A stretch of 64,000 nt of DNA from 14-2 sp963628035 (lineage in GTDB: Bacteria; Bacillota; Clostridia; Lachnospirales; Lachnospiraceae): the NCBI GenBank assembly GCA_963628035.1, contig CAVGED010000111.1, forward strand, positions 1 through 64,000, given 5' to 3'. How positions within the stretch are numbered: the first letter of the stretch is position 1; each line of letters starts with the position of its first letter. The position numbers and the translations under genes were made by a program. This document shows positions 43,824 through 51,184 of this stretch, in pieces. Under the pieces are notes generated by a model. That model ran no database searches. It saw nothing but the letters and a program-made list of their open reading frames with translations, and was not told the DNA's origin.

Positions 43824-44135
43824 ATGATCAAAGGTTTTAAGATGAAGCTTTACCCCGGAATGGCAGAGGAGTACGAGAAGCGCCACAATCAGTTGTGGCC
43901 GGAAATGCAGGACATGATCCATGAATACGGCGGGAAGAACTACACCATTTTCCTGGATGAGGAGACCCTCACACTTTTTGGCTATATCGAGATTGCGGAT
44001 GAGGAGCTCTGGGCCAAGGGTGCGGACACAGCCATCAACCGGAAGTGGTGGGATTTCATGGCAGATATCATGGAGACCAATCCGGACAACAGCCCGGTGA
44101 GCGTGGATCTGCGGAAGGTATTCCATTTGGATTGA
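43824..44135 (+). CDS. rhaM: L-rhamnose mutarotase
   Basis: A 103-residue protein of the YiiL/RhaM family that interconverts alpha and beta anomers of L-rhamnose. Seen are KLYPGMAEEYEKRHNQLWPEM with the catalytic His, NYTIFLDEETLTLFGYIE and the WWDFMADIM segment. ATG 43824 gives the family length; the GTG at 43815 is part of the ribosome-site region. No other rhamnose genes lie in the window, so its pathway partners must be elsewhere. Confidence 0.9.
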   Translation: MIKGFKMKLYPGMAEEYEKRHNQLWPEMQDMIHEYGGKNYTIFLDEETLTLFGYIEIADEELWAKGADTAINRKWWDFMADIMETNPDNSPVSVDLRKVFHLD

Positions 44136-44154
44136 GAAAATATCTGCGAAGCGT

Positions 44155-44186
44155 TAAAAAGCGCCCTCAGGAAATCCTGAGGGCGC
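44155..44186 (-). terminator. strong terminator between rhaM and the YmaF-like gene
   Basis: GCGCCCTCAGGA (44161-44172) pairs with TCCTGAGGGCGC (44175-44186) around a two-base loop. On the minus strand a TTTTT tail follows, so it ends the YmaF-like gene; it may also stop rhaM transcripts. Confidence 0.85.
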
Positions 44187-44192
44187 AAAGTA

Positions 44193-44546
44193 TTATTTAC
44201 AGTGTTCAAACTCGGTTGGTTCTTCAATCAGGGTGGCCACCTGGAATTTATGCTTGTGCCCATCCGCTTCCTCAGTGACAGATTTGAGAAAATGCACATG
44301 CTTTCCTTCGCCTACCGGTATGGCCGGGCCGGTCTTTCCACAGAATTCATGGAAATGCTCATCAGCAGTATCTGTGCGGAACTTCACTTCATGGATATGG
44401 CTGTTCCCCTTCTCTATGGCTTCGTCGGAAACGGTGCAGAAACGGTGGTTATGGCATTCGCCGCACTCTGTAAAAAATCCGGTGCTCCCGGTAAGCTCGT
44501 GGACATGCTTCTGTTTCTTCCATTCATCGCAGTTTGAATCGTACAT
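44193..44546 (-). CDS. YmaF-family His-rich protein
   Basis: A 117-residue protein with AAGGAGGA before its ATG. It repeats the pattern xHxHE/xHxHx (KHVHELTG, CHNHRFC, SHIHEVKF, EHFHEFCG, KHVHFLKS, GHKHKFQ), the YmaF family hallmark. The regular His pairs suggest metal binding, but no function is known for the family. It is a single-gene unit closed by the terminator at 44155-44186. Confidence 0.85.
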   Translation of the reverse strand: MYDSNCDEWKKQKHVHELTGSTGFFTECGECHNHRFCTVSDEAIEKGNSHIHEVKFRTDTADEHFHEFCGKTGPAIPVGEGKHVHFLKSVTEEADGHKHKFQVATLIEEPTEFEHCK

Positions 44547-44853
44547 AAAAATCCTCCTTTTAATAACGGTTTATTTTTTTATATCCTGGGACACCTGCAA
44601 CGTCTTTCACGAGTGTCAATTTATAGTATGACGCTGGTGAAAAATGATGTATGGACTTTTTTACAGTGGATATTGAAAAAACGAAATTCTTATGCTATCA
44701 TGAACAAGGCGATTCATAATAGCTTAAGCCTTGGTGAAAGAGGCGGAATGAATAGAAGGCGCATTCACATTATGTGCGGACTTGTGTAGAAGAAAAATAT
44801 AGAAAGGCGGAAGTGCTTGAAAGCAGAGCATTTTCGAATGGGTAGAATAAATT
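44547..44853. other. divergent intergenic region, YmaF-like gene and ychF
   Basis: Apart from the ychF promoter (44673-44701), TTGACA on the minus strand (44634-44629) lies about 85 bases before the YmaF-like start, with no matching -10 at normal spacing. GACAC/GTGTC flanks an 18-base centre there, as in MerR-type promoters, but the match is weak. No gene is seen. Confidence 0.35.
44673..44701 (+). promoter_or_regulatory. promoter of ychF
   Basis: TTGAAA (44673-44678), 17 bases, then TATCAT (44696-44701) preceded by TGC, an extended -10. The leader to the ychF start is about 145 bases long, with no obvious fold. Confidence 0.6.
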
Positions 44854-45951
44854 ATGAAACTTGGTATCGTCGGTTTACCGAATGTGGGAAAGAGCACGCT
44901 GTTTAACTCTCTGACGAAGGCGGGAGCGGAGTCGGCCAACTATCCGTTTTGTACCATAGATCCCAACGTGGGAATCGTGACCGTGCCGGATGCACGTTTG
45001 AAGAAGCTGGGGGATCTGTATCATTCCAAAAAGGTGACGCCTGCGGTTATTGAATTTGTGGATATTGCAGGACTCGTCAAGGGGGCCAGCAAGGGCGAAG
45101 GTCTGGGCAACCAGTTCTTAGCCAATATCCGTGAGGTGGATGCCATTGTTCACGTGGTGCGCTGCTTTGAAGATGAAAATGTGGTGCATGTGGACGGCAG
45201 TATCGATCCGGTCCGCGATATCGAAACCATCAATCTGGAACTGATCTTTTCTGATCTGGAGATCCTGGAGCGCAGAATATCCAAGGTTACCAGAGCAGCC
45301 AGAAACGACAAGGTACAGGCGAAGGAGCTGGCGCTTCTTACGCGCATCAAGGAGCACCTGGAGGAAGGCAAGCCTGCGAAGACCTTCGTGACGGAGGATG
45401 AGGATGAGATTCTCTGGTTTAAGGGCTATAACCTGCTGACAGCCAAGAAGGTGATCTATGCCGCCAATGTGGCAGAGGATGATCTGGCAGATGACGGCGC
45501 TTCCAACCAGTATGTGCAGCAGGTTCGGAAGCTGGCAGAGGAAGAAGGGGCAGAGGTATTCGTGATCTGCGCTCAGATCGAAGAGGAGATCGCAGAGCTT
45601 GAGGACGATGAGAAGGCCATGTTCCTGGAGGAACTGGGGCTTGCAGAGTCCGGTCTGGAGAAGCTTATTAAGGCCAGCTATCACCTGCTGGGACTGATCA
45701 GTTATCTGACCTCCGGCGAAGACGAGACCAGGGCATGGACGATCACGAAGGGAACCAAGGCTCCCCAGGCGGCCGGGAAGATCCATTCCGATTTCGAGCG
45801 TGGCTTCATCCGTGCCGAGGTAGTCAACTATCAGGATCTTCTGGACTGTGGCTCTCTGGCCGCCGCCAAGGAAAAGGGCCTGGTGGGACTGGAAGGCAAG
45901 GATTACGTCGTGAAGGACGGCGATGTGATACTATTTAGGTTCAATGTGTAA
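44854..45951 (+). CDS. ychF: redox-regulated ATPase YchF (Obg family)
   Basis: A 365-residue P-loop protein that binds ribosomes and prefers ATP. Seen are GLPNVGKSTLFNSLT (G1), the switch region ANYPFCTIDPNVG and DIAGLVKGASKGEGLGNQFL (G3). The usual NKxD is replaced by AANVAEDDL, as is normal for YchF. The C-terminal TGS domain has GEDETRAWTITKGTKAPQAAGKIHSDFERGFIRAEV. A weak ribosome site precedes the start. A very strong terminator follows. Confidence 0.96.
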   Translation: MKLGIVGLPNVGKSTLFNSLTKAGAESANYPFCTIDPNVGIVTVPDARLKKLGDLYHSKKVTPAVIEFVDIAGLVKGASKGEGLGNQFLANIREVDAIVHVVRCFEDENVVHVDGSIDPVRDIETINLELIFSDLEILERRISKVTRAARNDKVQAKELALLTRIKEHLEEGKPAKTFVTEDEDEILWFKGYNLLTAKKVIYAANVAEDDLADDGASNQYVQQVRKLAEEEGAEVFVICAQIEEEIAELEDDEKAMFLEELGLAESGLEKLIKASYHLLGLISYLTSGEDETRAWTITKGTKAPQAAGKIHSDFERGFIRAEVVNYQDLLDCGSLAAAKEKGLVGLEGKDYVVKDGDVILFRFNV

Positions 45952-45966
45952 AGCATTGAGCCGTGC

Positions 45967-46026
45967 AAAAATACAGAAAAACAGCTCGCCGTGCTTGCAC
46001 GAAAAGAGCTGTTTTTCTGTATTTTT
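45967..46026. terminator. very strong bidirectional terminator after ychF
   Basis: A 21-bp perfect inverted repeat (45967-45987 with 46006-46026), A-rich on one arm and T-rich on the other, encloses a smaller CGTGC/GCACG hairpin. Confidence 0.9.
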
Positions 46027-46064
46027 ATAGGGCGAAAGCCCTCAGCGAGATGAAGCGAAGCGAA

Positions 46065-46147
46065 ATCGAGCTGGCACGGCGTGAATCGAGCTGGCACGGC
46101 GGAGTTGCTGCGATAAGCTGGCACGGCGTGAATCGAGCTGGCACGAC
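46065..46147 (+). repeat. degenerate tandem repeat between ychF and ymxH
   Basis: The motif ATCGAGCTGGCACGGC starts at 46065 and 46085, recurs as GATAAGCTGGCACGGC at 46112, and again at 46132 with one change. Spacings of 20, 27 and 20 show a 47-bp unit duplicated in tandem. Downstream of the terminator and upstream of the ymxH hairpin, it has no gene of its own. Confidence 0.75.
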
Positions 46148-46162
46148 AAAGTCACCATCCAC

Positions 46163-46198
46163 CCCCTCCTGCATACCATAATGCAGGAGGGGTTTTTT
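46163..46198 (+). terminator. terminator-shaped hairpin that contains the ymxH ribosome site
   Basis: CCCCTCCTGCAT (46163-46174) pairs perfectly with ATGCAGGAGGGG (46181-46192) around ACCATA, and six T follow before the ATG at 46199. The 3' arm is the only good Shine-Dalgarno sequence for ymxH. The element is therefore either a terminator of upstream transcripts, a translational switch, or both. Confidence 0.8.
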
Positions 46199-46450
46199 AT
46201 GCGTATTTGTGAGTTAAGGGAAAAGGAAGTTATCAACGTCTGTACCTGCAAATGCATTGGCTTCGTCATGGATGTGGAGATCGATGAGTGTAACGGCTGC
46301 GTCAAGGCTCTGATCATCCCCGGACCATGCAAAATGTGGGGGCTGTTTGGGCGGGAATACGAAATTATCATTCCCTGGTGTAATATTGTGAAGATCGGAC
46401 CTGATATTATTCTGGTGGAATTGAAGGAGGAAGAGAGGAAGAAACTCTGA
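46199..46450 (+). CDS. ymxH: YlmC/YmxH-family sporulation protein (PRC-barrel)
   Basis: An 83-residue protein of the YlmC/YmxH family: MRICELREKEVINVCTCKCIG, then DVEIDECNGCVKALIIPGPCK and EYEIIIPWCNIVKIGPDIILV. The family is a PRC-barrel-like fold common in spore formers; its molecular role is not defined. ATG 46199 fits the family start, with AGGAGG eight bases upstream inside the hairpin. The ATG at 46181 lies in the hairpin arm and is unlikely. Confidence 0.88.
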   Translation: MRICELREKEVINVCTCKCIGFVMDVEIDECNGCVKALIIPGPCKMWGLFGREYEIIIPWCNIVKIGPDIILVELKEEERKKL

Positions 46451-46457
46451 AATCTGG

Positions 46458-46486
46458 TTGACAATGTCTTCCAAATTAAATATACT
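46458..46486 (+). promoter_or_regulatory. consensus promoter of nrdR
   Basis: TTGACA (46458-46463), 17 bases and TATACT (46481-46486), giving a start near 46493 and a leader of about 85 bases. Confidence 0.75.
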
Positions 46487-46576
46487 GAAAAAAGAGGAAG
46501 CGATAGCTCATGGCGCTGGAATGTATGTGTCAGCAATCAGAAAGCTTCCGTTCGTATACGATATGGAGGAAATGAG

Positions 46577-47029
46577 ATGAAGTGTCCGTTTTGCAGCAGT
46601 GACAATACCAGGGTGATTGATTCAAGACCGGCTGATGACAACAATTCCATCCGCCGCAGAAGGCTCTGTGATGAGTGCGGGAAGCGCTTTACCACCTATG
46701 AGAAGGTAGAGACCATCCCGCTGATCGTGATCAAGAAGGACAATAACCGGGAGCAGTATGACCGTGCCAAAATCGAGGCCGGAGTGTTGCGGGCCTGCCA
46801 CAAGCGTCCGGTCTCTGCCAACCAGATCAACAAGCTGGTGGACGAGGTGGAGACAGAGATATTCAACCGTGAGGAGAAGGAGATCCCCAGCGCTATTATC
46901 GGCGAGATGGTGATGGACAAGCTGAAGGATCTGGAGGCTGTCGCCTATGTGAGATTTGCTTCCGTATACCGGGAATTCAAGGACGTGAACACCTTCATGA
47001 ATGAATTGAAGAAGATGTTGGATAAATAA
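46577..47029 (+). CDS. nrdR: transcriptional repressor NrdR
   Basis: A 150-residue ATP/dATP-sensing repressor of ribonucleotide reductase genes. The zinc ribbon uses C3, C6, C31 and C34 (MKCPFCSSD, RRLCDECGKRF), and an ATP-cone follows (about 49-139, VIKKDNNREQYDRAKIEAGV). ATGGAGGAAATG precedes the start. The 3' end runs into a 9-bp inverted repeat (AAATAACAG/CTGTTATTT) that may serve as a weak terminator. Confidence 0.96.
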   Translation: MKCPFCSSDNTRVIDSRPADDNNSIRRRRLCDECGKRFTTYEKVETIPLIVIKKDNNREQYDRAKIEAGVLRACHKRPVSANQINKLVDEVETEIFNREEKEIPSAIIGEMVMDKLKDLEAVAYVRFASVYREFKDVNTFMNELKKMLDK

Positions 47030-47038
47030 CAGCGAATG

Positions 47039-47058
47039 GGCGTGTACTGAACTGTTAT
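47039..47058 (+). repeat. dispersed motif, copy 1 (GGCGTG-CTGAA family)
   Basis: GGCGTGTACTGAACTGTTAT. Related copies are at 48716-48735 and 61470-61489, all in intergenic DNA. Here it overlaps the inverted repeat after nrdR. Confidence 0.55.
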
Positions 47059-47084
47059 TTGGCCAGACAAAGAAAGGAATCATT

Positions 47085-47696
47085 ATGCGTATATCAGTGG
47101 AAGATACATCATGTCTCGTTATCGACTACCAGGAGAGGATCGTTCCTGCCATGACGAAGTGGGAGGAGCTTATTGCCAATTCCGTGAAGCTTCTGGAGGG
47201 GCTTAGAATCCTGGGGGTTCCCATGATCATTACCGGGCAGTACACGAAGGGGCTTGGCCTGAACCTGCCGGAGATCTTCGCGGCGGCCGGTACAGAGGAG
47301 TATGTCGACAAGCTGACGTTTAGTTCTTATGAGGTGCCGGAAGTACAGGATTTTTTGCATCATAGGATGCAGGAAGCGTCTGGGGTGCTGCGTACCGATG
47401 GTACTTCATCAGCAACGATAGCGCAGGCAGACGGAAAGGGCAGGAATGTCCTCCTATGCGGCATAGAGGCTCATGTCTGTGTGCTGCAGACAGCCATAGA
47501 CCTGAAGGAAGCAGGTTTTACGCCAATCCTTGTGACAGACTGCATTTCCTCCCGGAAGGCCGGAGACAAGGAGATGGCACTGATTCGTGCCAGGCAGGAG
47601 GGTGTGCTGCTTACCACCAGCGAGGCGATCCTGTTTGAATTGACAAGAAAGGCCGGCACGGATGTGTTTAAGCAGATTTCGAAGCTGGTGAAGTAA
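47085..47696 (+). CDS. isochorismatase-family hydrolase (YcaC-like)
   Basis: A 203-residue cysteine hydrolase. The catalytic triad is recognisable as Asp in LVIDYQERI, Lys in VDKLTFSSYE and Cys in GIEAHVCVLQTA, with the cis-peptide before it. Relative to typical YcaC proteins there is an insert of about 25 residues (HHRMQEASGVLRTDGTSSATI) before the last core strand, predicted polar and exposed. Substrates of this subfamily are mostly unknown. It starts a four-gene run with yqeG and rpiB. Confidence 0.88.
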   Translation: MRISVEDTSCLVIDYQERIVPAMTKWEELIANSVKLLEGLRILGVPMIITGQYTKGLGLNLPEIFAAAGTEEYVDKLTFSSYEVPEVQDFLHHRMQEASGVLRTDGTSSATIAQADGKGRNVLLCGIEAHVCVLQTAIDLKEAGFTPILVTDCISSRKAGDKEMALIRARQEGVLLTTSEAILFELTRKAGTDVFKQISKLVK

Positions 47697-47705
47697 GGAG
47701 CAGTT

Positions 47706-48239
47706 ATGTTTCAGAGATTTTATCCGGGCGAGTATCTGGATTCCACTTACAGCATTGACTTTGAAAGGCTGTATCGGGACGGATACCGTGGAATCATTTT
47801 TGACATCGACAACACGCTGGTACCCCATGGGGCTCCGGCGGATGACCGTGCCAAGGCGCTGTTTGCCCGGCTGAAGGAGCTGGGCTTTCGCTGCTGCCTG
47901 CTGTCCAACAATAAAGAACCGCGCGTAAAAATGTTCAATGATGACGTGGGTGTGCTCTATATCCATGACGCACATAAACCTTCTGTTCGGAATTACATGC
48001 AGGCCATGGAACGGATGCAGACAGATGTATCCAACACGATCTTTGTGGGAGACCAGATTTTTACCGATGTGTACGGAGCGAACCGGGCAGGAATACGAAC
48101 TATTCTGGTGAAGCCCATCCATCCGAAGGAGGAGATCCAGATCGTGTTGAAGCGTTATCTGGAGAAGATCGTTTTGTTTTTTTATCGGAAAAAGAAGAAA
48201 AGAGAGGAGAAAAAATATGAAAGTAGCCATCGGAAATGA
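47706..48239 (+). CDS. yqeG: YqeG-family HAD phosphatase
   Basis: A 177-residue HAD-superfamily protein (IIIA, YqeG type). The nucleophile motif is FDIDNTLVPHGAP, motif II LLSNNKEPR and motif III VGDQIFTDVYGANRAGI. A lysine-rich tail closes the protein. Homologues are phosphatases linked to phosphatidylglycerol-phosphate in some bacteria; that role is not proven here. It overlaps rpiB by 23 bases. Confidence 0.9.
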   Translation: MFQRFYPGEYLDSTYSIDFERLYRDGYRGIIFDIDNTLVPHGAPADDRAKALFARLKELGFRCCLLSNNKEPRVKMFNDDVGVLYIHDAHKPSVRNYMQAMERMQTDVSNTIFVGDQIFTDVYGANRAGIRTILVKPIHPKEEIQIVLKRYLEKIVLFFYRKKKKREEKKYESSHRK

Positions 48240-48660
48240 CCATGCCGCTACGGCATTAAAAATGGAGATCATGGAATATGTCAAGGAGCTGGGGCATGAG
48301 GTGATCAATTTCGGCACGGATTCCAATGAGAGCTGCAATTACCCGGAATATGGGGAGAAGGTAGGACGTGCCGTGGTGAGTGGCCAGGCAGACTGCGGGA
48401 TCCTTATCTGCGGAACCGGCGTGGGAATCTCCATCGCGGCCAACAAGGTACACGGCGTGCGTGCCGGCGTGTGCTCAGATGCCACTACCGCGCGTCTGAT
48501 CAAGGAGCATAACAATGCCAATATACTGGCTTTCGGAGCGAGGATCGTGGGGCCGGAGCTGGCCAAGGATATGGTGAAAGCGTACCTGGATGCAGAGTTT
48601 TTAGGGGGACGTCATCAGACCAGAGTGGACATGTTTGCGGAAATTGAGGCCAGGAATTAA
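48217..48660 (+). CDS. rpiB: ribose-5-phosphate isomerase B
   Basis: A 147-residue RpiB/LacA/LacB enzyme interconverting ribose-5-phosphate and ribulose-5-phosphate. Seen are GNDHAATALK, NYPEYGEKVGRAV, the active-site Cys in ILICGTGVGISIAANK and HNNANILAFGARIVG. Together with rpe in the previous operon it supplies the non-oxidative pentose branch. AGAGAGGAGAAAAA precedes the start. Confidence 0.94.
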   Translation: MKVAIGNDHAATALKMEIMEYVKELGHEVINFGTDSNESCNYPEYGEKVGRAVVSGQADCGILICGTGVGISIAANKVHGVRAGVCSDATTARLIKEHNNANILAFGARIVGPELAKDMVKAYLDAEFLGGRHQTRVDMFAEIEARN

Positions 48661-48667
48661 AAAAAGG

Positions 48668-48696
48668 TTGAAAAATTCGGAATTTTATAATAGAAT
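48668..48696 (+). promoter_or_regulatory. promoter candidate for efp
   Basis: TTGAAA (48668-48673), 17 bases and TAGAAT (48691-48696). TATAAT at 48686-48691 is closer to consensus but only 12 bases from the -35. Confidence 0.5.
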
Positions 48697-48715
48697 AGAA
48701 AAAGCATCAGGGCAA

Positions 48716-48735
48716 GGCGTGTCCTGAATAGTTTA
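48716..48735 (+). repeat. dispersed motif, copy 2 (GGCGTG-CTGAA family)
   Basis: GGCGTGTCCTGAATAGTTTA in the efp leader, matching copies at 47039-47058 and 61470-61489 at most positions. Confidence 0.5.
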
Positions 48736-48749
48736 AGGAGGAAGATGAA

Positions 48750-49307
48750 ATGATTTCAGCAGGTGATTTCAGGAATGGTATAACAATCGAATTAGATAAT
48801 AATATATACCAGATCATTGAGTTCCAGCATGTAAAACCAGGAAAGGGCGCAGCCTTTGTAAGAACGAAACTGAAGAATATCAAGAACGGCGGTGTGGTTG
48901 AGAAAACCTTCCGTCCTACTGAGAAATGTCCTCAGGCACGTATTGACCGGGCAGATATGCAGTATCTGTATTCTGACGGAGATTTGTACCACTTCATGGA
49001 CGTAGAGACCTACGAGCAGATCGCATTGGACAAGGAGTCCATCGGTGACGCTCTGAAGTTCGTCAAGGAGAATGAGATGGTGAAGATGCTGTCCCATAAC
49101 GGAAGCGTATTTGCTGTGGAGCCGCCACTGTTCGTGGAGCTTCAGATTACTGACACAGAGCCTGGCTTCAAGGGAGATACCGCTACAGGCGCTACCAAGC
49201 CGGCTGTTGTAGAGACAGGAGCAACTGTGTATGTGCCACTGTTCGTAGATCAGGATGATGTCATCAAGATCGATACCCGTACAGGAGAATATCTGTCGAG
49301 AGTATAA
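48750..49307 (+). CDS. efp: translation elongation factor P
   Basis: A 185-residue tRNA-shaped factor that relieves ribosome stalling at polyproline. Three beta-barrel domains; the tip lysine K32 lies in HVKPGKGAAF. The signature IDTRTGEYLSRV closes the protein. No EpmA/EarP-type modification gene is nearby; many Firmicute EF-P proteins differ from the Escherichia pathway. RBS AAGGAGGA precedes the ATG. Confidence 0.97.
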   Translation: MISAGDFRNGITIELDNNIYQIIEFQHVKPGKGAAFVRTKLKNIKNGGVVEKTFRPTEKCPQARIDRADMQYLYSDGDLYHFMDVETYEQIALDKESIGDALKFVKENEMVKMLSHNGSVFAVEPPLFVELQITDTEPGFKGDTATGATKPAVVETGATVYVPLFVDQDDVIKIDTRTGEYLSRV

Positions 49308-49322
49308 GTAAAATAGCCGATG

Positions 49323-49353
49323 AAGCCCGGAAGGTTGGATTTCCGGGCTTTTT
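49323..49353 (+). terminator. rho-independent terminator after efp
   Basis: AAGCCCGGAA (49323-49332) pairs with TTCCGGGCTT (49341-49350), followed by TTT. Confidence 0.85.
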
Positions 49354-49389
49354 CAAGTATCATCATTGTAAATAAAGGAGGAAATCATT

Positions 49390-49770
49390 ATGAAACAATC
49401 AATCAATGCAAACAACGCACCGGCGGCAGTGGGACCCTATGTACATGCAGTTACGGCCGGAGAACTGATATTTACATCCGGGCAGTTGGGACTGATCCCG
49501 GAAAGCGGGCAGCTCCCGGAAGGTGTTGAGGCACAGACCCATCAGGCATTAAAGAACCTGTCCGCTGTTCTTGCGGCAGCAGGGTCCGACTTTGATCATG
49601 TGGTAAAGACCACAGTATTTCTTGACGACATCAATGATTTTGGAGCAGTGAACGCTATCTATGCCGAGTATTTTAAGGGAGAGGTTCCCGCACGTTCCTG
49701 CGTGGAGGTGGCGAAGCTTCCCAAGGGCGGCCTTGTTGAGATCGAGGCGATTGCTGTGAAGAAGGCATAA
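49390..49770 (+). CDS. ridA: RidA-family reactive enamine/imine deaminase
   Basis: A 126-residue protein of the YjgF/YER057c/UK114 family. It hydrolyses reactive enamine intermediates formed by PLP enzymes. Seen are AVGPYVHAVTAGELIFTSGQ, KTTVFLDDINDFGAVNAIYAEYF, the catalytic Arg in PARSCVEVAKLPKGGLVEIEAIA. AAAGGAGGAAAT precedes ATG. Confidence 0.95.
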   Translation: MKQSINANNAPAAVGPYVHAVTAGELIFTSGQLGLIPESGQLPEGVEAQTHQALKNLSAVLAAAGSDFDHVVKTTVFLDDINDFGAVNAIYAEYFKGEVPARSCVEVAKLPKGGLVEIEAIAVKKA

Positions 49771-49827
49771 GGAGAGAGCGGAAAGGCCTTAGCCGGATTG
49801 TAAAACAGGAATATATAGGTGAGAATT

Positions 49828-51108
49828 ATGAATAATTTTCAAAGGAAGATTTCCTGGAAGAGGATTTCCAGAACACTCTGGTCCATTCTGCTGGCCGTGT
49901 GCCTGCTTACAGCAGCTACAAGCTGCGGGACAGAGCCGACAGCTTCGCAGGGGACGGATCTGCGAGGGCAGGTGGAGAATGGAGATTCGTCAGAGCGCAC
50001 AGATGGCTCCGGGGAGGCCTCAGGTGTCGGAACGGAGGAGCTGACGGTGCAGATCCTGGATGTGGGACAGGGAAGCGCCGCACTCATCAGGCAGGGAGAT
50101 TCTTTTCTCCTGATGGATGGCGGTGATAAGGACTATTCCTCCTATGTGGTGAGCTATCTGAAGAAGGAGGGCGTGGAGCGTCTGGATTATGTGATCGTAT
50201 CCCACTATGATGCCGATCATCTCAATGGAGTGGTAGGTGTACTGAATGCCTTTGAATGTAAACAGGTGCTGGCGCCGGACTACAAGACGGATACCAAGGT
50301 CTATCAATCTTATTTGAAGGTGATCGAGGAGAAGAATATTCCGGTGGAGCATCCCAGGCTGGGTGACACCTATACCTTTGCAGACAGCAGCTTTCGGGTG
50401 GTCTGTCCTGCTTCCTACAGCTATCAGGACGCCAATTCCAATTCGCTGGGAATCCGCCTGTCTTATGGAGATAACAGCTTTCTGATCTGCGGAGACTGCA
50501 CGGAGGAGAGCGAGCAGGATGTCCTGTACAAGGGAACGGACGTGCACAGCGATGTATATGTGGCCAATCATCATGGAAGCAAATATTCCAACAGCGAGGA
50601 ATTTCTGCAGGCTGTGTCACCCTCCTATGTTATCATAAGCTGCGGCAGGGACAACAGCTACGGCCATCCGGGCGCCTCTGTGATGCTGTCCATCCAGAAG
50701 CTGGGCGCGTCCTTGTTTCGGACGGACCTACAGGGCGTGATCACCGCTGTAAGTGATGGAAGTAATATCCGCTTTGCCAACGAAGTCTGCATGGATTACC
50801 GAAGCGGCGAAGAGATCGCTGAGGCGGACAGCGCAGGCAACGGGAATAGTCAGGGCGGCGGTTCTGGCACAGAAACCGGAAACGGAAACGACGGCAATAC
50901 CGGCACAAGCAACGGGAATGCCGGCGATGGCAGCTCCGGTCAGGATACTACCACCACCTACATACTCAATACGAACACGAAGAAATTCCACCGTCCGGAT
51001 TGCGGCAGTGTGAAGAAGATGAAGGAAGAAAGTAAGGCGACCTCGTCAGACAGCCGGGAGAGCCTGATCAGTCAGGGGTATGAACCCTGTAAAAACTGTC
51101 GTCCATAG
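49828..51108 (+). CDS. ComEC-like MBL-fold lipoprotein with C-terminal Cys/His module
   Basis: About 426 residues. A lipoprotein signal (lipobox-like ATSC) leads to a polar tether. The metallo-beta-lactamase domain (about 65-300) has VQILDVGQGSAALI, VSHYDADHLNGV (zinc HxxxDH), GDCTEESE and VANHHGSKYSN, as in the DNA-uptake protein ComEC. A Gly/Asn/Ser linker (about 330-375) joins a small C-terminal module with FHRPDC and PCKNC. That tail resembles the Ada-type metal-binding module seen at the end of secreted nucleases. It is probably an extracellular nuclease or phosphodiesterase; the substrate is inferred. No membrane channel domain is present. A GTG at 49819 is an alternative start. Confidence 0.85.
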   Translation: MNNFQRKISWKRISRTLWSILLAVCLLTAATSCGTEPTASQGTDLRGQVENGDSSERTDGSGEASGVGTEELTVQILDVGQGSAALIRQGDSFLLMDGGDKDYSSYVVSYLKKEGVERLDYVIVSHYDADHLNGVVGVLNAFECKQVLAPDYKTDTKVYQSYLKVIEEKNIPVEHPRLGDTYTFADSSFRVVCPASYSYQDANSNSLGIRLSYGDNSFLICGDCTEESEQDVLYKGTDVHSDVYVANHHGSKYSNSEEFLQAVSPSYVIISCGRDNSYGHPGASVMLSIQKLGASLFRTDLQGVITAVSDGSNIRFANEVCMDYRSGEEIAEADSAGNGNSQGGGSGTETGNGNDGNTGTSNGNAGDGSSGQDTTTTYILNTNTKKFHRPDCGSVKKMKEESKATSSDSRESLISQGYEPCKNCRP

Positions 51109-51114
51109 AGCGAA

Positions 51115-51150
51115 AAAACGGATGCCTTTCAGCAGGGCATCCGTTTTCTT
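51115..51150. terminator. bidirectional terminator between converging genes
   Basis: AAAACGGATGCC (51115-51126) pairs with GGCATCCGTTTT (51136-51147). T-rich tails follow on both strands, serving the MBL lipoprotein gene and the MATE gene. Confidence 0.88.
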
Positions 51151-51184
51151 CAGATTGAGCCTGGCAGCGCACGTTTCCAAGCTC

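Noticed and set aside
44629..44660. A MerR-type promoter for the YmaF-like gene
   Set aside because: The dyad is only five bases per arm and no -10 hexamer lies at 19-20 bases.
46065..46147. A CRISPR array
   Set aside because: Repeats are about 16 bases, spacing is irregular at 20 and 27 bases, the intervals are themselves repeated, and no cas genes are near.
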